A DNA stretch of 64,000 bases from Bdellovibrionaceae bacterium UBA1609 (lineage in GTDB: Bacteria > Bdellovibrionota > Bdellovibrionia > Bdellovibrionales > UBA1609), in NCBI GenBank assembly GCA_002321895.1, contig DCMZ01000003.1:585070-649069 (forward strand), read 5' to 3'. The notes beneath the pieces were generated by a model. That model ran no database searches, was not told the origin of the DNA, and saw only the letters and a list, made by a program, of their open reading frames with translations. The first letter of the stretch is position 1. Each line of letters begins with the position of its first letter. A program made the position numbers and the translations under genes. This document shows positions 8,304 through 16,322 of this stretch, piece by piece.

Positions 8304-9248
8304 GTGTTGAAAGCTTTGGGAATCATTTTTATTTATTTAGTTTCGTTCTCTGCGGTGGCTAGCGAAGAGATCATGTTCGAAGGCTACTATAAAATCACTG
8401 CCAGCGATAAACCCATTGGTTACACCGTTCAGCGCTACACCTACAATTCTAAGAGCCAACAGTTCACTTCGAAATACTATGTCTATGCTAAAAGTCCCGC
8501 GGGGCAAGTGACCGAGTCACTGACAGCCGTTGCGGACAATCAATTTCATCCGGTGAGTTATAAATACACGGCTGTTGTTGGAAAGGCTCTCAGTAGTATT
8601 GATGCTCAATTTAAAAAGCAAAAGCAAAAGCAAGGTTGGCTGATGACCTACACAGCAGCCAACGGCCAGCAAAATCAAAGCTTTCAGAAAAGTATAAGCT
8701 CAGATGTATTTCTCAGCACGTTTCAGGTTTATTTGATGTTACAAAAGGGTTTAAAGCCTGAGACGAAGTTAAATTTCTCAGCCATTAGTGAGGAAGATGG
8801 GGAAGTTCAACCAGGAGAAGCGTTGGTTAAAATTGAGCCCGGGTTTGAAGGTAAAGGTATTTATAGGGTGCTGACCAAGTTCAAAGGCATTATGTCCATC
8901 GCCAATGTAAATGCCAAAGGAGAAGTGATCATTGCTCAATCGCCCGTTCAAAAAATTCAGCAAACTTTAGTTTCTGTTCCGGCTGAGGCAACCAATGGAT
9001 TTCCGTTTGATCAAAAGGCTATACGTTATGTGTTTGGTGATATTCCGAGAGGGAAGGTCAACCAATTGGCCATTAACAAAGAGAAATCCAATGCTTCGGC
9101 AAATACTGCGATCCCATCTGGTGGGGGCGCGCCCGGCTCTCCCGCTCCAACAAGTCCGACAGCCAATGGCATGTCATCGGATGGTTCCGGCCAGGGTATA
9201 AAAATCAATCCACCGACAACGGGTAGTGGATCCTCTCAGGGTCAATAA
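8304..9248 (+). CDS. Secreted protein of unknown function, first gene of a permease operon
   Basis: The preferred start (GTG 8304 or TTG 8307) follows AGGAG at 8294-8298 and gives a clean signal peptide (LKALGIIFIYLVSFSAVAS). Longer starts at 8268 and 8280 would overlap the candidate promoter. The mature part (EEIMFEGYYKI...PIGYTVQRY...) looks like a beta-rich periplasmic domain in which an 'unsaturated' repeat pattern of strands is visible, similar in style to DUF3108-type proteins, but I cannot name the family. The tail from about residue 255 is Gly/Pro/Ser-rich and probably disordered. The next gene begins 21 bases later, so it is probably co-transcribed with the two permeases. Confidence 0.72.
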   Translation: MLKALGIIFIYLVSFSAVASEEIMFEGYYKITASDKPIGYTVQRYTYNSKSQQFTSKYYVYAKSPAGQVTESLTAVADNQFHPVSYKYTAVVGKALSSIDAQFKKQKQKQGWLMTYTAANGQQNQSFQKSISSDVFLSTFQVYLMLQKGLKPETKLNFSAISEEDGEVQPGEALVKIEPGFEGKGIYRVLTKFKGIMSIANVNAKGEVIIAQSPVQKIQQTLVSVPAEATNGFPFDQKAIRYVFGDIPRGKVNQLAINKEKSNASANTAIPSGGGAPGSPAPTSPTANGMSSDGSGQGIKINPPTTGSGSSQGQ

Positions 9249-9269
9249 ACACAAAAGAGGGAGAAAAAT

Positions 9270-10193
9270 TTGTTTGGTTTTATTCTAAATCGACTTGTTT
9301 CTCTTATTCCGATTCTTTTTGTTGTAGTGACTGTGGTGTTTTTTTTGATTCATATTGTTCCCGGCAATCCCGTAGACATTATGTTGGGCGATAATGCCAC
9401 AGCCCTCAATAGACAGGCCTTAGAAGCTCAGTTAGGGCTAGATAAACCTTTGGGTCAGCAGTATATGGATTACCTCTTGGGATTGGTTCAAGGTGATCTG
9501 GGGCAATCCATTTATAAACAACAGTCTGTAGTTAAAATGATAATTCGATCTTTTCCGGCCACCTTGGAGCTCACGTTAGGTTCATTGTTTTTGTCGATTC
9601 TCATCGGCCTTCCCTTAGGAGTTCTATCAGCCATTAAAAGTCATGAAAAACTGGATCATGTTTTTTCTGGATTGAGTATGTTGGGGATGAGTTTGCCGGC
9701 TTATTTTTTAGGTCCACTTTTGATATGGATCTTTGCGCTGTCATTGGATCTATTTCCAGTGAGCGAAAGAGGCGGAATCGGACATTTAATTTTGCCCAGT
9801 TTAAGTTTGGCCATTCCACTGGGTTCGGTTCTGCTTAGAATGGTCCGAGCCAGTGTTATGGAAGTTAAGAGTCAAGATTACATTCGAACGGCTCGGTCTA
9901 AAGGGCTAAGTTGGAAGGGGATGTATTTTAAACATGCCTTAAAAAATGCCATGATCCCCATTTTAACAACCGTTGGCTTACAGTTGGGGGCATTGCTAAC
10001 GGGAACGGTCATCACCGAAACCATTTTTGATTGGCCCGGTATAGGTACGCTGCTTTTTAATAGCATTCAACAGCGGGATTACCCTTTGATTCAGGGGTGT
10101 ATTCTGTTTGTGGCGGTGGTTTACGTTTTGGTCAACTTTATAACCGATATAGCTTACAGCTACTTTAATCCCAAAGTTAGGATTACAGGATGA
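9270..10193 (+). CDS. ABC transporter permease, Opp/Dpp (DppB) family
   Basis: An inner-membrane subunit of a peptide/nickel-type importer. It begins MFGFILNRLVSLIPILFVV, has the loop HIVPGNPVDIMLG typical of DppB, six predicted membrane segments, and the ATPase-contact EAA-like region (SVMEVKSQDYIRTARSKGLS). The TTG start at 9270 is supported by GAGGGAG about 7 bases upstream. It overlaps the DppC-type gene by 4 bases (ATGA). No substrate-binding protein or ATPase of this system lies nearby, so the substrate cannot be inferred beyond the peptide/opine/nickel group. Confidence 0.93.
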   Translation: MFGFILNRLVSLIPILFVVVTVVFFLIHIVPGNPVDIMLGDNATALNRQALEAQLGLDKPLGQQYMDYLLGLVQGDLGQSIYKQQSVVKMIIRSFPATLELTLGSLFLSILIGLPLGVLSAIKSHEKLDHVFSGLSMLGMSLPAYFLGPLLIWIFALSLDLFPVSERGGIGHLILPSLSLAIPLGSVLLRMVRASVMEVKSQDYIRTARSKGLSWKGMYFKHALKNAMIPILTTVGLQLGALLTGTVITETIFDWPGIGTLLFNSIQQRDYPLIQGCILFVAVVYVLVNFITDIAYSYFNPKVRITG

Positions 10194-10987
10194 TGTTAAG
10201 ATGGGGTGCTGGCATCGTTTTAACCATGCTGCTTGTTTCCGGATTAGCTCCTTGGCTGGCCACACAAGACCCGCAAGTCATGAATCTTCAGTCTCAGTAT
10301 GCGCCTCCATCTGCAGATCATTGGTTTGGTCTGGATGAAAATGGCAGCGATGTTTTTTCTAAAGTGATTTATGGCGGGAGGGTGAGCCTGCTCGTGGCGT
10401 TGAGTGTGGTGTTTTGTTCCGCAGGAGTGGGGTTATTGCTAGGCTCTTTGGCGGGCTATAGTGGTGGTGTTGTGGATCGAGTGGTCATGCGTTTGACGGA
10501 TATAGTTTATGCGTTTCCTGGTTTTCTTTTGGCCTTGGCTTTAGTGGCCATGCTTGGTCCGGCATTGAGCCATCTTATTTTGGCCATGTGTCTCACCGGA
10601 TGGGCGAGTTTTGCTCGATTGATTCGGGGAGAGGTTCTGCATCTTAAGGAGTCCGAGTACATACAGGCGGCTCGGGCTTTAGGGGCTTTGCCTCACATCA
10701 TTGTTGTAAAACATATTTGGCCCAACTTACTGGGAGTGCTTTTAGTGCAAATGACTCTTGGGATTGCTGGTGCCATTGTCACTGAATCGGGATTGAGTTT
10801 TTTGGGACTGGGAGTGCCGCCCACAACTCCCAGCTGGGGATCGTTGTTAAACTCTGGCCGACACTTTTTAATGGAAGCCCCTCACATCAGTTTGTTTCCA
10901 GGCCTTGCCATTGTATTGCTTGTATTTGGTTTTAATCTTTTAGGTGAGTCAATGCGAGCCAGGGTCACTCATTCCAGAGATCTTTAG
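10190..10987 (+). CDS. ABC transporter permease, Opp/Dpp (DppC) family
   Basis: Partner permease of the preceding gene. It shows the DppC-type opening (HWFGLDENGSDVFSKVIYGG), a membrane domain with about five or six helices, and the EAA loop (GEVLHLKESEYIQAARALGA). The ending ESGLSFLGLGVPPTTPSWG is diagnostic for this subfamily. Length (265) is slightly short because the cytoplasmic N-terminus is trimmed. Its last 23 bases overlap the convergent XRE-type gene. With no ATPase genes downstream, the system must borrow ATPases encoded elsewhere, or the operon was split. Confidence 0.93.
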   Translation: MMLRWGAGIVLTMLLVSGLAPWLATQDPQVMNLQSQYAPPSADHWFGLDENGSDVFSKVIYGGRVSLLVALSVVFCSAGVGLLLGSLAGYSGGVVDRVVMRLTDIVYAFPGFLLALALVAMLGPALSHLILAMCLTGWASFARLIRGEVLHLKESEYIQAARALGALPHIIVVKHIWPNLLGVLLVQMTLGIAGAIVTESGLSFLGLGVPPTTPSWGSLLNSGRHFLMEAPHISLFPGLAIVLLVFGFNLLGESMRARVTHSRDL

Positions 10988-11414
10988 AACGTAGGTAGTT
11001 CTGGATGAGTTCATCCAATTCAGTTCGTAGTGCATCCACCTGCACGTCACTCATGTTGTTATAGTGTGCGCGATGCCCAAGTGTGGCTAAGGCTTTTTCG
11101 GAGGCTTGGTTTTTTAAAATTTGCATAATTGGAGCTCGGGGAACCAGCGCGTACACCAATTCAAAATCCATGGCGTTGGCCAAACGTTTAAGTGTGGCCA
11201 AATTGATATGCTCAGCTTCTTCGTTGCGCTCGGCCTGGTAAATGGTGGGCTTAGCTAACCCCGTTCGACGGGATAACTGTTCCACACTCATGTTCAGAGA
11301 CTGGCGAGCCAACTTTAGCCAGGACCTGGTGCCTTTGCATTTTTGAATGAAGGGGCGGAGCTCTTCGAACTTTTTGGAAGCCTCGAGGCGCCGCTCTGTC
11401 AGTTGAGAAAGCAT
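10965..11414 (-). CDS. Mobile mystery protein A-like XRE transcriptional regulator
   Basis: A 149-residue DNA-binding protein. The helix-turn-helix is at about residues 38-75 (LKLARQSLNMSVEQLSRRTG, then LAKPTIYQAE). The following HINLATLKRLANAMDFELVYALVPR matches the 'mobile mystery protein A' family, where such 'LxxLxxAANALGCELVYALVP' text is characteristic. That family is normally paired with a Fic-domain protein (mobile mystery protein B). Here the position downstream is taken by the convergent permease gene, with a 23-base overlap, so the partner is missing. The start at ATG 11414 is the first in frame after the AT-rich gap. It may regulate itself. Confidence 0.75.
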   Translation of the reverse strand: MLSQLTERRLEASKKFEELRPFIQKCKGTRSWLKLARQSLNMSVEQLSRRTGLAKPTIYQAERNEEAEHINLATLKRLANAMDFELVYALVPRAPIMQILKNQASEKALATLGHRAHYNNMSDVQVDALRTELDELIQNYLRSKDLWNE

Positions 11415-11600
11415 GGCGTAGTATTTACTACATAATTTTATGATTGAATAATATTTTTTAAAGTATAATTTTTTTTAAATTTTATATGCTTTAATACATA
11501 TAATAAGCAAAAAGTTATCCCCCAATCCCACATACTTATCCACATTTTTGCTCTAAATCGCATTTTTGGGCTAAAATGGCTGCATTCGCCTAGACTTTTG
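11415..11600. other. AT-rich intergenic stretch with DnaA-box-like sequences
   Basis: The 445-base gap before the next gene starts with a very AT-rich tract (about 11425-11515, with runs of A and T), followed by TTATCCCCC (11515-11523) and a perfect DnaA box TTATCCACA (11536-11544). The rest of the gap holds a REP-like palindrome, a GTCTCA palindrome and a sigma-28-like box, listed separately. With only one perfect box and no dnaA, dnaN, rpmH or parAB nearby, a replication origin is unlikely; local DnaA-regulated transcription is possible. Confidence 0.35.
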
Positions 11601-11687
11601 TTGGTGCTTGGCTTTCAAACAATTAGGGCTTTGTAAGCGCTTCCCAAATCAGCACCCCACTATTTCCTATTCTGGACGGCCTCTTAT

Positions 11688-11727
11688 GCTGCGCTGCAGC
11701 TCCAAAAGGTGCCTGGCACCTTTTTGG
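11688..11727. repeat. REP-like palindrome, copy 2 (two hairpins)
   Basis: A small hairpin GCTGC-GCT-GCAGC (11688-11700) is joined to TCCAAAAGGTGCC / GGCACCTTTTTGG (11701-11727). The same two-part design, in inverted orientation, is found at 30010-30049, so the flanking GCTGCG hairpin is part of the element. Confidence 0.75.
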
Positions 11728-11747
11728 CAGCAATTGGTGAGAGGGGT

Positions 11748-11762
11748 GTCTCATGTTGAGAC
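11748..11762. promoter_or_regulatory. Palindrome GTCTCA-TGT-TGAGAC, candidate operator
   Basis: A perfect inverted repeat about 50-70 bases upstream of a sigma-28-like promoter. Related 15-mers occur at 20451-20465, 22260-22274, 32081-32095 and 50060-50074, all intergenic. Confidence 0.45.
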
Positions 11763-11794
11763 GAGACTAAGTCTATGTTTTTAGACAAAAGTCC

Positions 11795-11822
11795 TAAAGT
11801 GGTACACTGAAGACTCCGATAG
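11795..11822 (+). promoter_or_regulatory. Candidate sigma-28 (FliA)-like promoter
   Basis: TAAA (11795-11798), a 16-base spacer and TCCGATAG (11815-11822). A start near 11829 gives a leader of about 30 bases to the TTG at 11860, but only about 7 bases to the ATG at 11836. That is one reason for preferring the later start. Confidence 0.4.
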
Positions 11823-11859
11823 AGAGTTATGAGAAATGGCCATTTTCCAGGGGGATCCA

Positions 11860-12888
11860 TTGGCGATAAAAGCCCTTATTACAATGATAATGATTTTAAT
11901 GTTTTCACCTCTTGGCTATTCACAGGATGCGACGGCGACGAGTGGTGCAGGAACTTCCAGTACCATGGGCTATGCGGGTTTGGCGCAAGCGGCGGCGGGT
12001 ATGACAGGTAACTCCATGATTGGGGCGGCCGTGAACATAGGTTTTGGTGGGTGGATGGCCTCAACATCCTGTCCATCGAATATGCTAGAATGTGGATGGG
12101 GAGTTTTAATGATTGCCCAAGGAGCATTGCAGGTAGGATCGGCCAGTGATACCAATAACACCACACAAGAATTAGTTAATCCGTTCAGTTGTACTGGAAC
12201 TTGTGATCCGGATGATCCCTCCACGTGGGATTCGTTAGATGATCAAACCACAACACTGTCGGGTTTGTGTGATGTAAACCCTACGATCTGTGAGACATTA
12301 GATGATTATGCTGATCCTGGGGTGGACACCAACAACCTGTCTTCAACGGATTTACAAAACATTGCGACCAACATGCAAAATGAGTTTTCGAAAAATGGAA
12401 TTACATTGGACCCCAATAATGAATCAGTAACTATTGACGGCGTAGGTACAATTCCCGCCAGTGCATTAGGGGATGCGGAGGCTTTAGCCGCCGCCGGTTT
12501 CGACAAAGGGAAAGTGGATAGTAAGTTAGCTCAGTTTGGCGCTATCAGTTCGGCCATAGAGAAGGGCTTGAGAGAGCGCAATGGTTCAAAAGAGGGCCTG
12601 TCCAATATTGCCAGTACCGGTTTTAAAAGCGGTGGCGGTGGATCCCGTGGCGGAAGAGGTTTAGCGGGAATCGAAGAAATTGAGATCGATGATCGTGATC
12701 CCTTTGCGGATCTCATGGCAAAGATGAAGAAAAAGGGCAACAAGGCTCCTGTGGCAGCGGGTCTGGTGAGAAAACTTCCTAATGGAGAAAGCATTGGCGC
12801 CAAAGCGGATAACATCTTTGAAATGATACATAGAAGGTATCGCGCTAAGGCCCGGCAAAATATCTTTTTAAAGCCCAATCAAAAGTAA
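11860..12888 (+). CDS. Secreted protein with C-terminal MIHRRYR motif, paralogue A
   Basis: No known family. The TTG at 11860 is preferred: AGGGGG lies five bases upstream and the protein then begins with a signal peptide (AIKALITMIMILMFSPLGYS). An ATG at 11836 is the alternative. Mature features are an Ala/Gly-rich hydrophobic region (GYAGLAQAAAGMTGNS), two short Cys-containing stretches (SCPSNMLECGW; SCTGTCDPDDPSTW), a basic, glycine-rich linker (SGGGGSRGGRG) and the C-terminal DNIFEMIHRRYRAKA near residue 317. The next gene encodes a diverged paralogue sharing the C-terminal motif and an EA-x-A-x-AGF-x(4)-VD stretch. The pair is probably one operon (46-base gap). Confidence 0.75.
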   Translation: MAIKALITMIMILMFSPLGYSQDATATSGAGTSSTMGYAGLAQAAAGMTGNSMIGAAVNIGFGGWMASTSCPSNMLECGWGVLMIAQGALQVGSASDTNNTTQELVNPFSCTGTCDPDDPSTWDSLDDQTTTLSGLCDVNPTICETLDDYADPGVDTNNLSSTDLQNIATNMQNEFSKNGITLDPNNESVTIDGVGTIPASALGDAEALAAAGFDKGKVDSKLAQFGAISSAIEKGLRERNGSKEGLSNIASTGFKSGGGGSRGGRGLAGIEEIEIDDRDPFADLMAKMKKKGNKAPVAAGLVRKLPNGESIGAKADNIFEMIHRRYRAKARQNIFLKPNQK

Positions 12889-12933
12889 GGGGATGTCGTA
12901 AAATATTTAGGTGTGATTTATTAGGAGCCATCG

Positions 12934-14262
12934 TTGAAGAATTTGAATTTAAAATTTTTAACAGTTTCGTCGTTGATACTCGGCCTAAGTACACTGAGCG
13001 TGCTAGCGCCCCTATTAGCCTTAGCTGAAACGGATGATTATTATTCAACGACAATCAGCTACACCTGCACAGCAGAGGGAGGTTGTCCCGATGATGTGGA
13101 TCCCAGTAGCATGACTCAAGAAGAAATTGATGCCTACAACGAGCAACAAAGACAAGCGTACGAGCAGCGGCTGGCTGAAGAGCAAGCTCGATACGAACAA
13201 GATTTAGAAAGATATCAAAATGAAGTGGATGCCCGTGTGGCCGCAGATCAAGCGGCCTATGAAGCCTATCAAGCCCAAGCGAATCAACAACAACAAGACG
13301 CCGAATCTATGGTGGCCAGCATAAGCAACGAGGCCAGTAACTCACGTAGCAGTGCGGGAACATCGGCGACCTTTCAGGTGCTTCACGGTGGAATTGCAGC
13401 TGCTTGTTGCGCGGCTGTGGTAACGGGATCCTGTTGTCCCGTAAACTTGGCTTTGGCGGCCGCTTCGGGTATGCAGGCTAGTGAAAGCAGTAGCAGTGCC
13501 AACAGTCTTTCCAACTCATTGGCAGACTTAGATCAATTCAATTACAGCAACTTAGAAGGTTATCAATACGACTCCAATGGAAATCCCATTGATCCCGCCA
13601 CCCGATTGCCGGTGGCAGGTCCCAACCAAATTTTGGCTTATCCTAACCTGGATACAGATGATCCCAATGATTTTACCAATCAAAGTAATTTTTTATCGGA
13701 TGTTAACGCAGCCACTACCGATGCCATCAATCAACTCAACAGTCTTGGATACACGTTCGATCCAAAAACGGGTGAGCTCACTTATCCAGACGGTCGAAAC
13801 TTTAATATAAATGATTTTAAATCCCCTGAAGCGATGGCCTCGGCGGGGTTTCCTCAAGACGAGGTGGATGCCTTTTTTGCCGGGCAGAACAATGCGGATT
13901 TACAGGCTAAGTTTGAAGAGCAAAAAAAGGCCGTTGAAAAGCGAAACAAAGATCTTCAGTCAGCCAAAGAAAGAGCCATTACTGCCGCAACTGGTAAAAG
14001 TGTCAAAGCTCCAGTGGCCGCGGTGGAAGAGGAAAAAGAAGATCCGTGGAAAAAATTAATGCGAGGGTTTAAGGGTAAGCGTAAGACCCGACGGGGATTG
14101 GCTTCTTTCGGAGGGAAAACCGCCTCTAAAAAATTTGGGAATGATCTCATAGGGCACTCTGAGGAAAATATTTTTCAAATGATTCACCGACGCTATCGAA
14201 CTAAGGCCAATAAGGGTGAGTTTATCACTCCTTTAATTAGAACCATTAACTATAACAATTAA
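12934..14262 (+). CDS. Secreted protein with coiled coil and C-terminal MIHRRYR motif, paralogue B
   Basis: The TTG start at 12934 has AGGAG six bases upstream and gives a signal peptide (LKFLTVSSLILGLSTLSVLA...ALAE). Then come a long Glu/Gln/Tyr-rich coiled coil (about residues 60-125), a Cys/Ala-rich hydrophobic patch (AAACCAAVVTGSCCPVNLALA), a region with LGYTFDPKTGELTYPDGR, and the C-terminal ENIFQMIHRRYRTKA near residue 411. The EAMASAGFPQDEVDAFF stretch and a 'DPWKKLMRGFKGKRK' segment line up with paralogue A. Function is unknown. Export plus an amphipathic coiled coil suggests a structural or surface role. It converges with the receiver gene with only 2 bases between them. Confidence 0.78.
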   Translation: MKNLNLKFLTVSSLILGLSTLSVLAPLLALAETDDYYSTTISYTCTAEGGCPDDVDPSSMTQEEIDAYNEQQRQAYEQRLAEEQARYEQDLERYQNEVDARVAADQAAYEAYQAQANQQQQDAESMVASISNEASNSRSSAGTSATFQVLHGGIAAACCAAVVTGSCCPVNLALAAASGMQASESSSSANSLSNSLADLDQFNYSNLEGYQYDSNGNPIDPATRLPVAGPNQILAYPNLDTDDPNDFTNQSNFLSDVNAATTDAINQLNSLGYTFDPKTGELTYPDGRNFNINDFKSPEAMASAGFPQDEVDAFFAGQNNADLQAKFEEQKKAVEKRNKDLQSAKERAITAATGKSVKAPVAAVEEEKEDPWKKLMRGFKGKRKTRRGLASFGGKTASKKFGNDLIGHSEENIFQMIHRRYRTKANKGEFITPLIRTINYNN

Positions 14263-14264
14263 AA

Positions 14265-15188
14265 CTAAGCGGCCTTTTTTCCACTAGTGCTAGAGGCACT
14301 ATTTTGCACATACAGTGCATGGGCGTAGAGGCAGCCTTTACTCGATTCAATGGGGATAACAACCCCCTTGGAGTCCTTTATGGATTTATAGAGTTCGCCA
14401 GACTTACTTTCAAAAACCACTCGTTCATCTAAAGTGGGGAAGTCGCCTGTGATCTGATTAAACATTTTTCCTGTTAACTTAAATATTACCTTTAAGGCCA
14501 CATCCACGATTTTTTCTGGTGGAGTTTTCGAGTCAATAGATACGGCTGCATACATGTTTTTTATCAATTCTTCAGAAAATCCAAGTCCAAGGCGGCAGGT
14601 ACCAGCAGCGGTTTTGATTTTCATACAACTTACGACTTTACCATGAAGATCATCACCCGGCTTTTTAGCAATAGGCGTGGAGGGTTCTGTCTCAGCTAGC
14701 GCTACTTGTTTAATAAACTCATTGCAAACCACCACTAAAGTATTTAGCACTTCTGCGCCAACTCTTTGATTCAATCGACCTAGGCGAAGCTGTTGTTCCA
14801 CTTTTTCAATGAGGAGTTCAGTGGAATAGGGTTTCTCTAAGACAACTAGATCTTTATGTTTTTTCTCCAAATTTGGGTCTGGAAAACCAGTGGCGACAAT
14901 CAAAGGTGTGGATTCATTCATGGCCGATCGCTTTACGAATTCTATAAAAGATTGTCCATCCCGATTGGGCATTTGTAGATCCGTGATAATGCAATCAAAG
15001 GCTTGGGCCTTTAATTTCCCAGAGGCTTCCACTCCGTCGCGGGCCTCAATCACCTTAATGTTGAAGTCAAAATGAGATTCGATAGCTTCACGGACAACCA
15101 AACGAAGGTCATCATCGTCTTCGGCCAATAGGATCCATTTTCTGCTGGCGCGATTCAATGTGCTATTGGATTTGCGCGTTTGTAACAT
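14265..15188 (-). CDS. Response regulator receiver protein with CheX-like C-terminal domain
   Basis: Residues about 18-135 form a receiver domain: acidic pocket AEDDDD, phospho-acceptor Asp in CIITDLQMPNRDG, Thr in IVATGF and Lys in VLEKPY. Residues about 150-300 resemble the CheX/CheC-type phosphatase-like fold (HGKVVSCMKIKTAAGTCRLG...EELIKNMYA...ALKVIFKLTGKMFNQI), as seen in 'chemotaxis phosphatase CheX-like' proteins. The role is probably in chemotaxis or motility signalling, perhaps dephosphorylating another receiver. I do not see a clear catalytic E-x(2)-N pair, so enzymatic activity is uncertain. A sigma-28-like box lies 36-62 bases upstream, consistent with a motility regulon. Confidence 0.85.
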   Translation of the reverse strand: MLQTRKSNSTLNRASRKWILLAEDDDDLRLVVREAIESHFDFNIKVIEARDGVEASGKLKAQAFDCIITDLQMPNRDGQSFIEFVKRSAMNESTPLIVATGFPDPNLEKKHKDLVVLEKPYSTELLIEKVEQQLRLGRLNQRVGAEVLNTLVVVCNEFIKQVALAETEPSTPIAKKPGDDLHGKVVSCMKIKTAAGTCRLGLGFSEELIKNMYAAVSIDSKTPPEKIVDVALKVIFKLTGKMFNQITGDFPTLDERVVFESKSGELYKSIKDSKGVVIPIESSKGCLYAHALYVQNSASSTSGKKAA

Positions 15189-15223
15189 CTATTCACCTTC
15201 AAACTACAAGACTAGCTAGTTCC

Positions 15224-15250
15224 TTATCGGTCCAGTAAAACTGTTTATTA
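15224..15250 (-). promoter_or_regulatory. Candidate sigma-28 (FliA)-like promoter
   Basis: On the minus strand, TAAT, a 15-base spacer and ACCGATAA (seven of eight consensus bases) end 36 bases before the ATG at 15188. FliA control of a CheX-type receiver protein makes biological sense. Confidence 0.45.
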
Positions 15251-15302
15251 ATAGGGTAAGAGCTACTAGGGGTTGCTATTCCCAAAAGGAGGCATAGGTG
15301 CG

Positions 15303-16322
15303 TTAGAGAATGATACAGTTTTCCATATCTGTCTCAATCTTCTTCTCTGTTCGAGACATGATACTGACATTTTCTAAAGAGCCATTTATTTCTAAATGGC
15401 AATTGGGACCGATCAAAATTGTGCCAGTCAGATGAGAGCTGGATCCAAAGGTGAGTTGACTTGTGTCATGCATACCCATCCGACTGCCGGGGGTAAGGGG
15501 GATATTATTTCTTTGAGCCTCGACGCTATCTATCCATTGAAAACTTGGGAAGTAATGTTGGATGACATTTCTCAAATAGTGACCGGTAGGTGTGTTTTTG
15601 GACAACTCATCCGCACATACCTTTTGAAAAGTAAGATAGTCGTGAATATTTCCGGTTTCACCATTAATCACTTCATTTGCTATCAATCCACTGACTCTTT
15701 CCCCTCGGTCTATAGCAGGCATAATCACATCAGTAAGTGTATTAGAAAACTTTAAAGGCATGTCCTCTAGAGAGCGTTCCGCAAATGCAATGGTTCCTAA
15801 AAAATGAAAGGGCTTGGCATTTCCAACGGGAGACTTTTTACCAAACCCACAGATATTTCCATGTTGGTCGAGCCATGCTGCTGAAAGGGATTTTCCCGCT
15901 TCAGGATGTTCCATAAGTAATAAGCTGGCGTACTCATCTTTAGACTGTACTCGCTCTATTAGGTGTTCAAGAGGGTTGTTGTCGGCAAACAAGTTAACGG
16001 TATCGCCATTAGAAACAATATAGGGTCCTGATTTTAGTAAATGGTGTTTTACTTTTGCAATGGCTCCAGCGCTTCCTAAAATCTCAGGCTCATGACTCAA
16101 TAGAAATTGATCTGTTGGGAGAAGGTCTTTTACAGTAGTTTCAACTGATTCTGGAGCGTGATGGGTATTAATCAAAAATTGTTCGATCCCTAACTTTTCC
16201 AGAGGGTATAAGCTATAGGCCAACATGGGTAGGCTCATAAAATCAATGGCTGGCTTGGCGCGATTTTCGGTATAGGGTCTCAGGCGGGTGCCAAGTCCAG
16301 CGCAAAGTATTACGGCTTTCAT
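15303..16322 (-). CDS. MurU-like sugar-1-phosphate nucleotidyltransferase
   Basis: A nucleotidyltransferase opening with MKAVILCAGLGTRLRPYTEN, the family signature, plus SNGDTVN (metal-binding Asp). In recycling systems such as that of Pseudomonas, MurU makes UDP-MurNAc from UTP and MurNAc-1-P. The case for MurU rests on the next gene upstream, which encodes an AmgK-like kinase, with a 4-base ATGA overlap. At 339 residues it is longer than typical MurU (about 220). The extra C-terminus (e.g. GSRMGMHDTSQLTFG...HLTGTILIGPNCHLEING) looks like left-handed beta-helix turns, so mannose-1-phosphate guanylyltransferase is a real alternative. Confidence 0.78.
   Translation of the reverse strand: MKAVILCAGLGTRLRPYTENRAKPAIDFMSLPMLAYSLYPLEKLGIEQFLINTHHAPESVETTVKDLLPTDQFLLSHEPEILGSAGAIAKVKHHLLKSGPYIVSNGDTVNLFADNNPLEHLIERVQSKDEYASLLLMEHPEAGKSLSAAWLDQHGNICGFGKKSPVGNAKPFHFLGTIAFAERSLEDMPLKFSNTLTDVIMPAIDRGERVSGLIANEVINGETGNIHDYLTFQKVCADELSKNTPTGHYLRNVIQHYFPSFQWIDSVEAQRNNIPLTPGSRMGMHDTSQLTFGSSSHLTGTILIGPNCHLEINGSLENVSIMSRTEKKIETDMENCIIL

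Noticed and set aside
10965..11414. Prophage or genomic island around the mobile-mystery-A gene and the RadC-like gene
   Set aside because: No integrase, phage structural gene, attachment-site repeat or sharp base-composition change is visible around either gene.
11415..11600. Replication origin
   Set aside because: Only one perfect DnaA box and one near match; no dnaA, dnaN, rpmH, gidA or par genes nearby.
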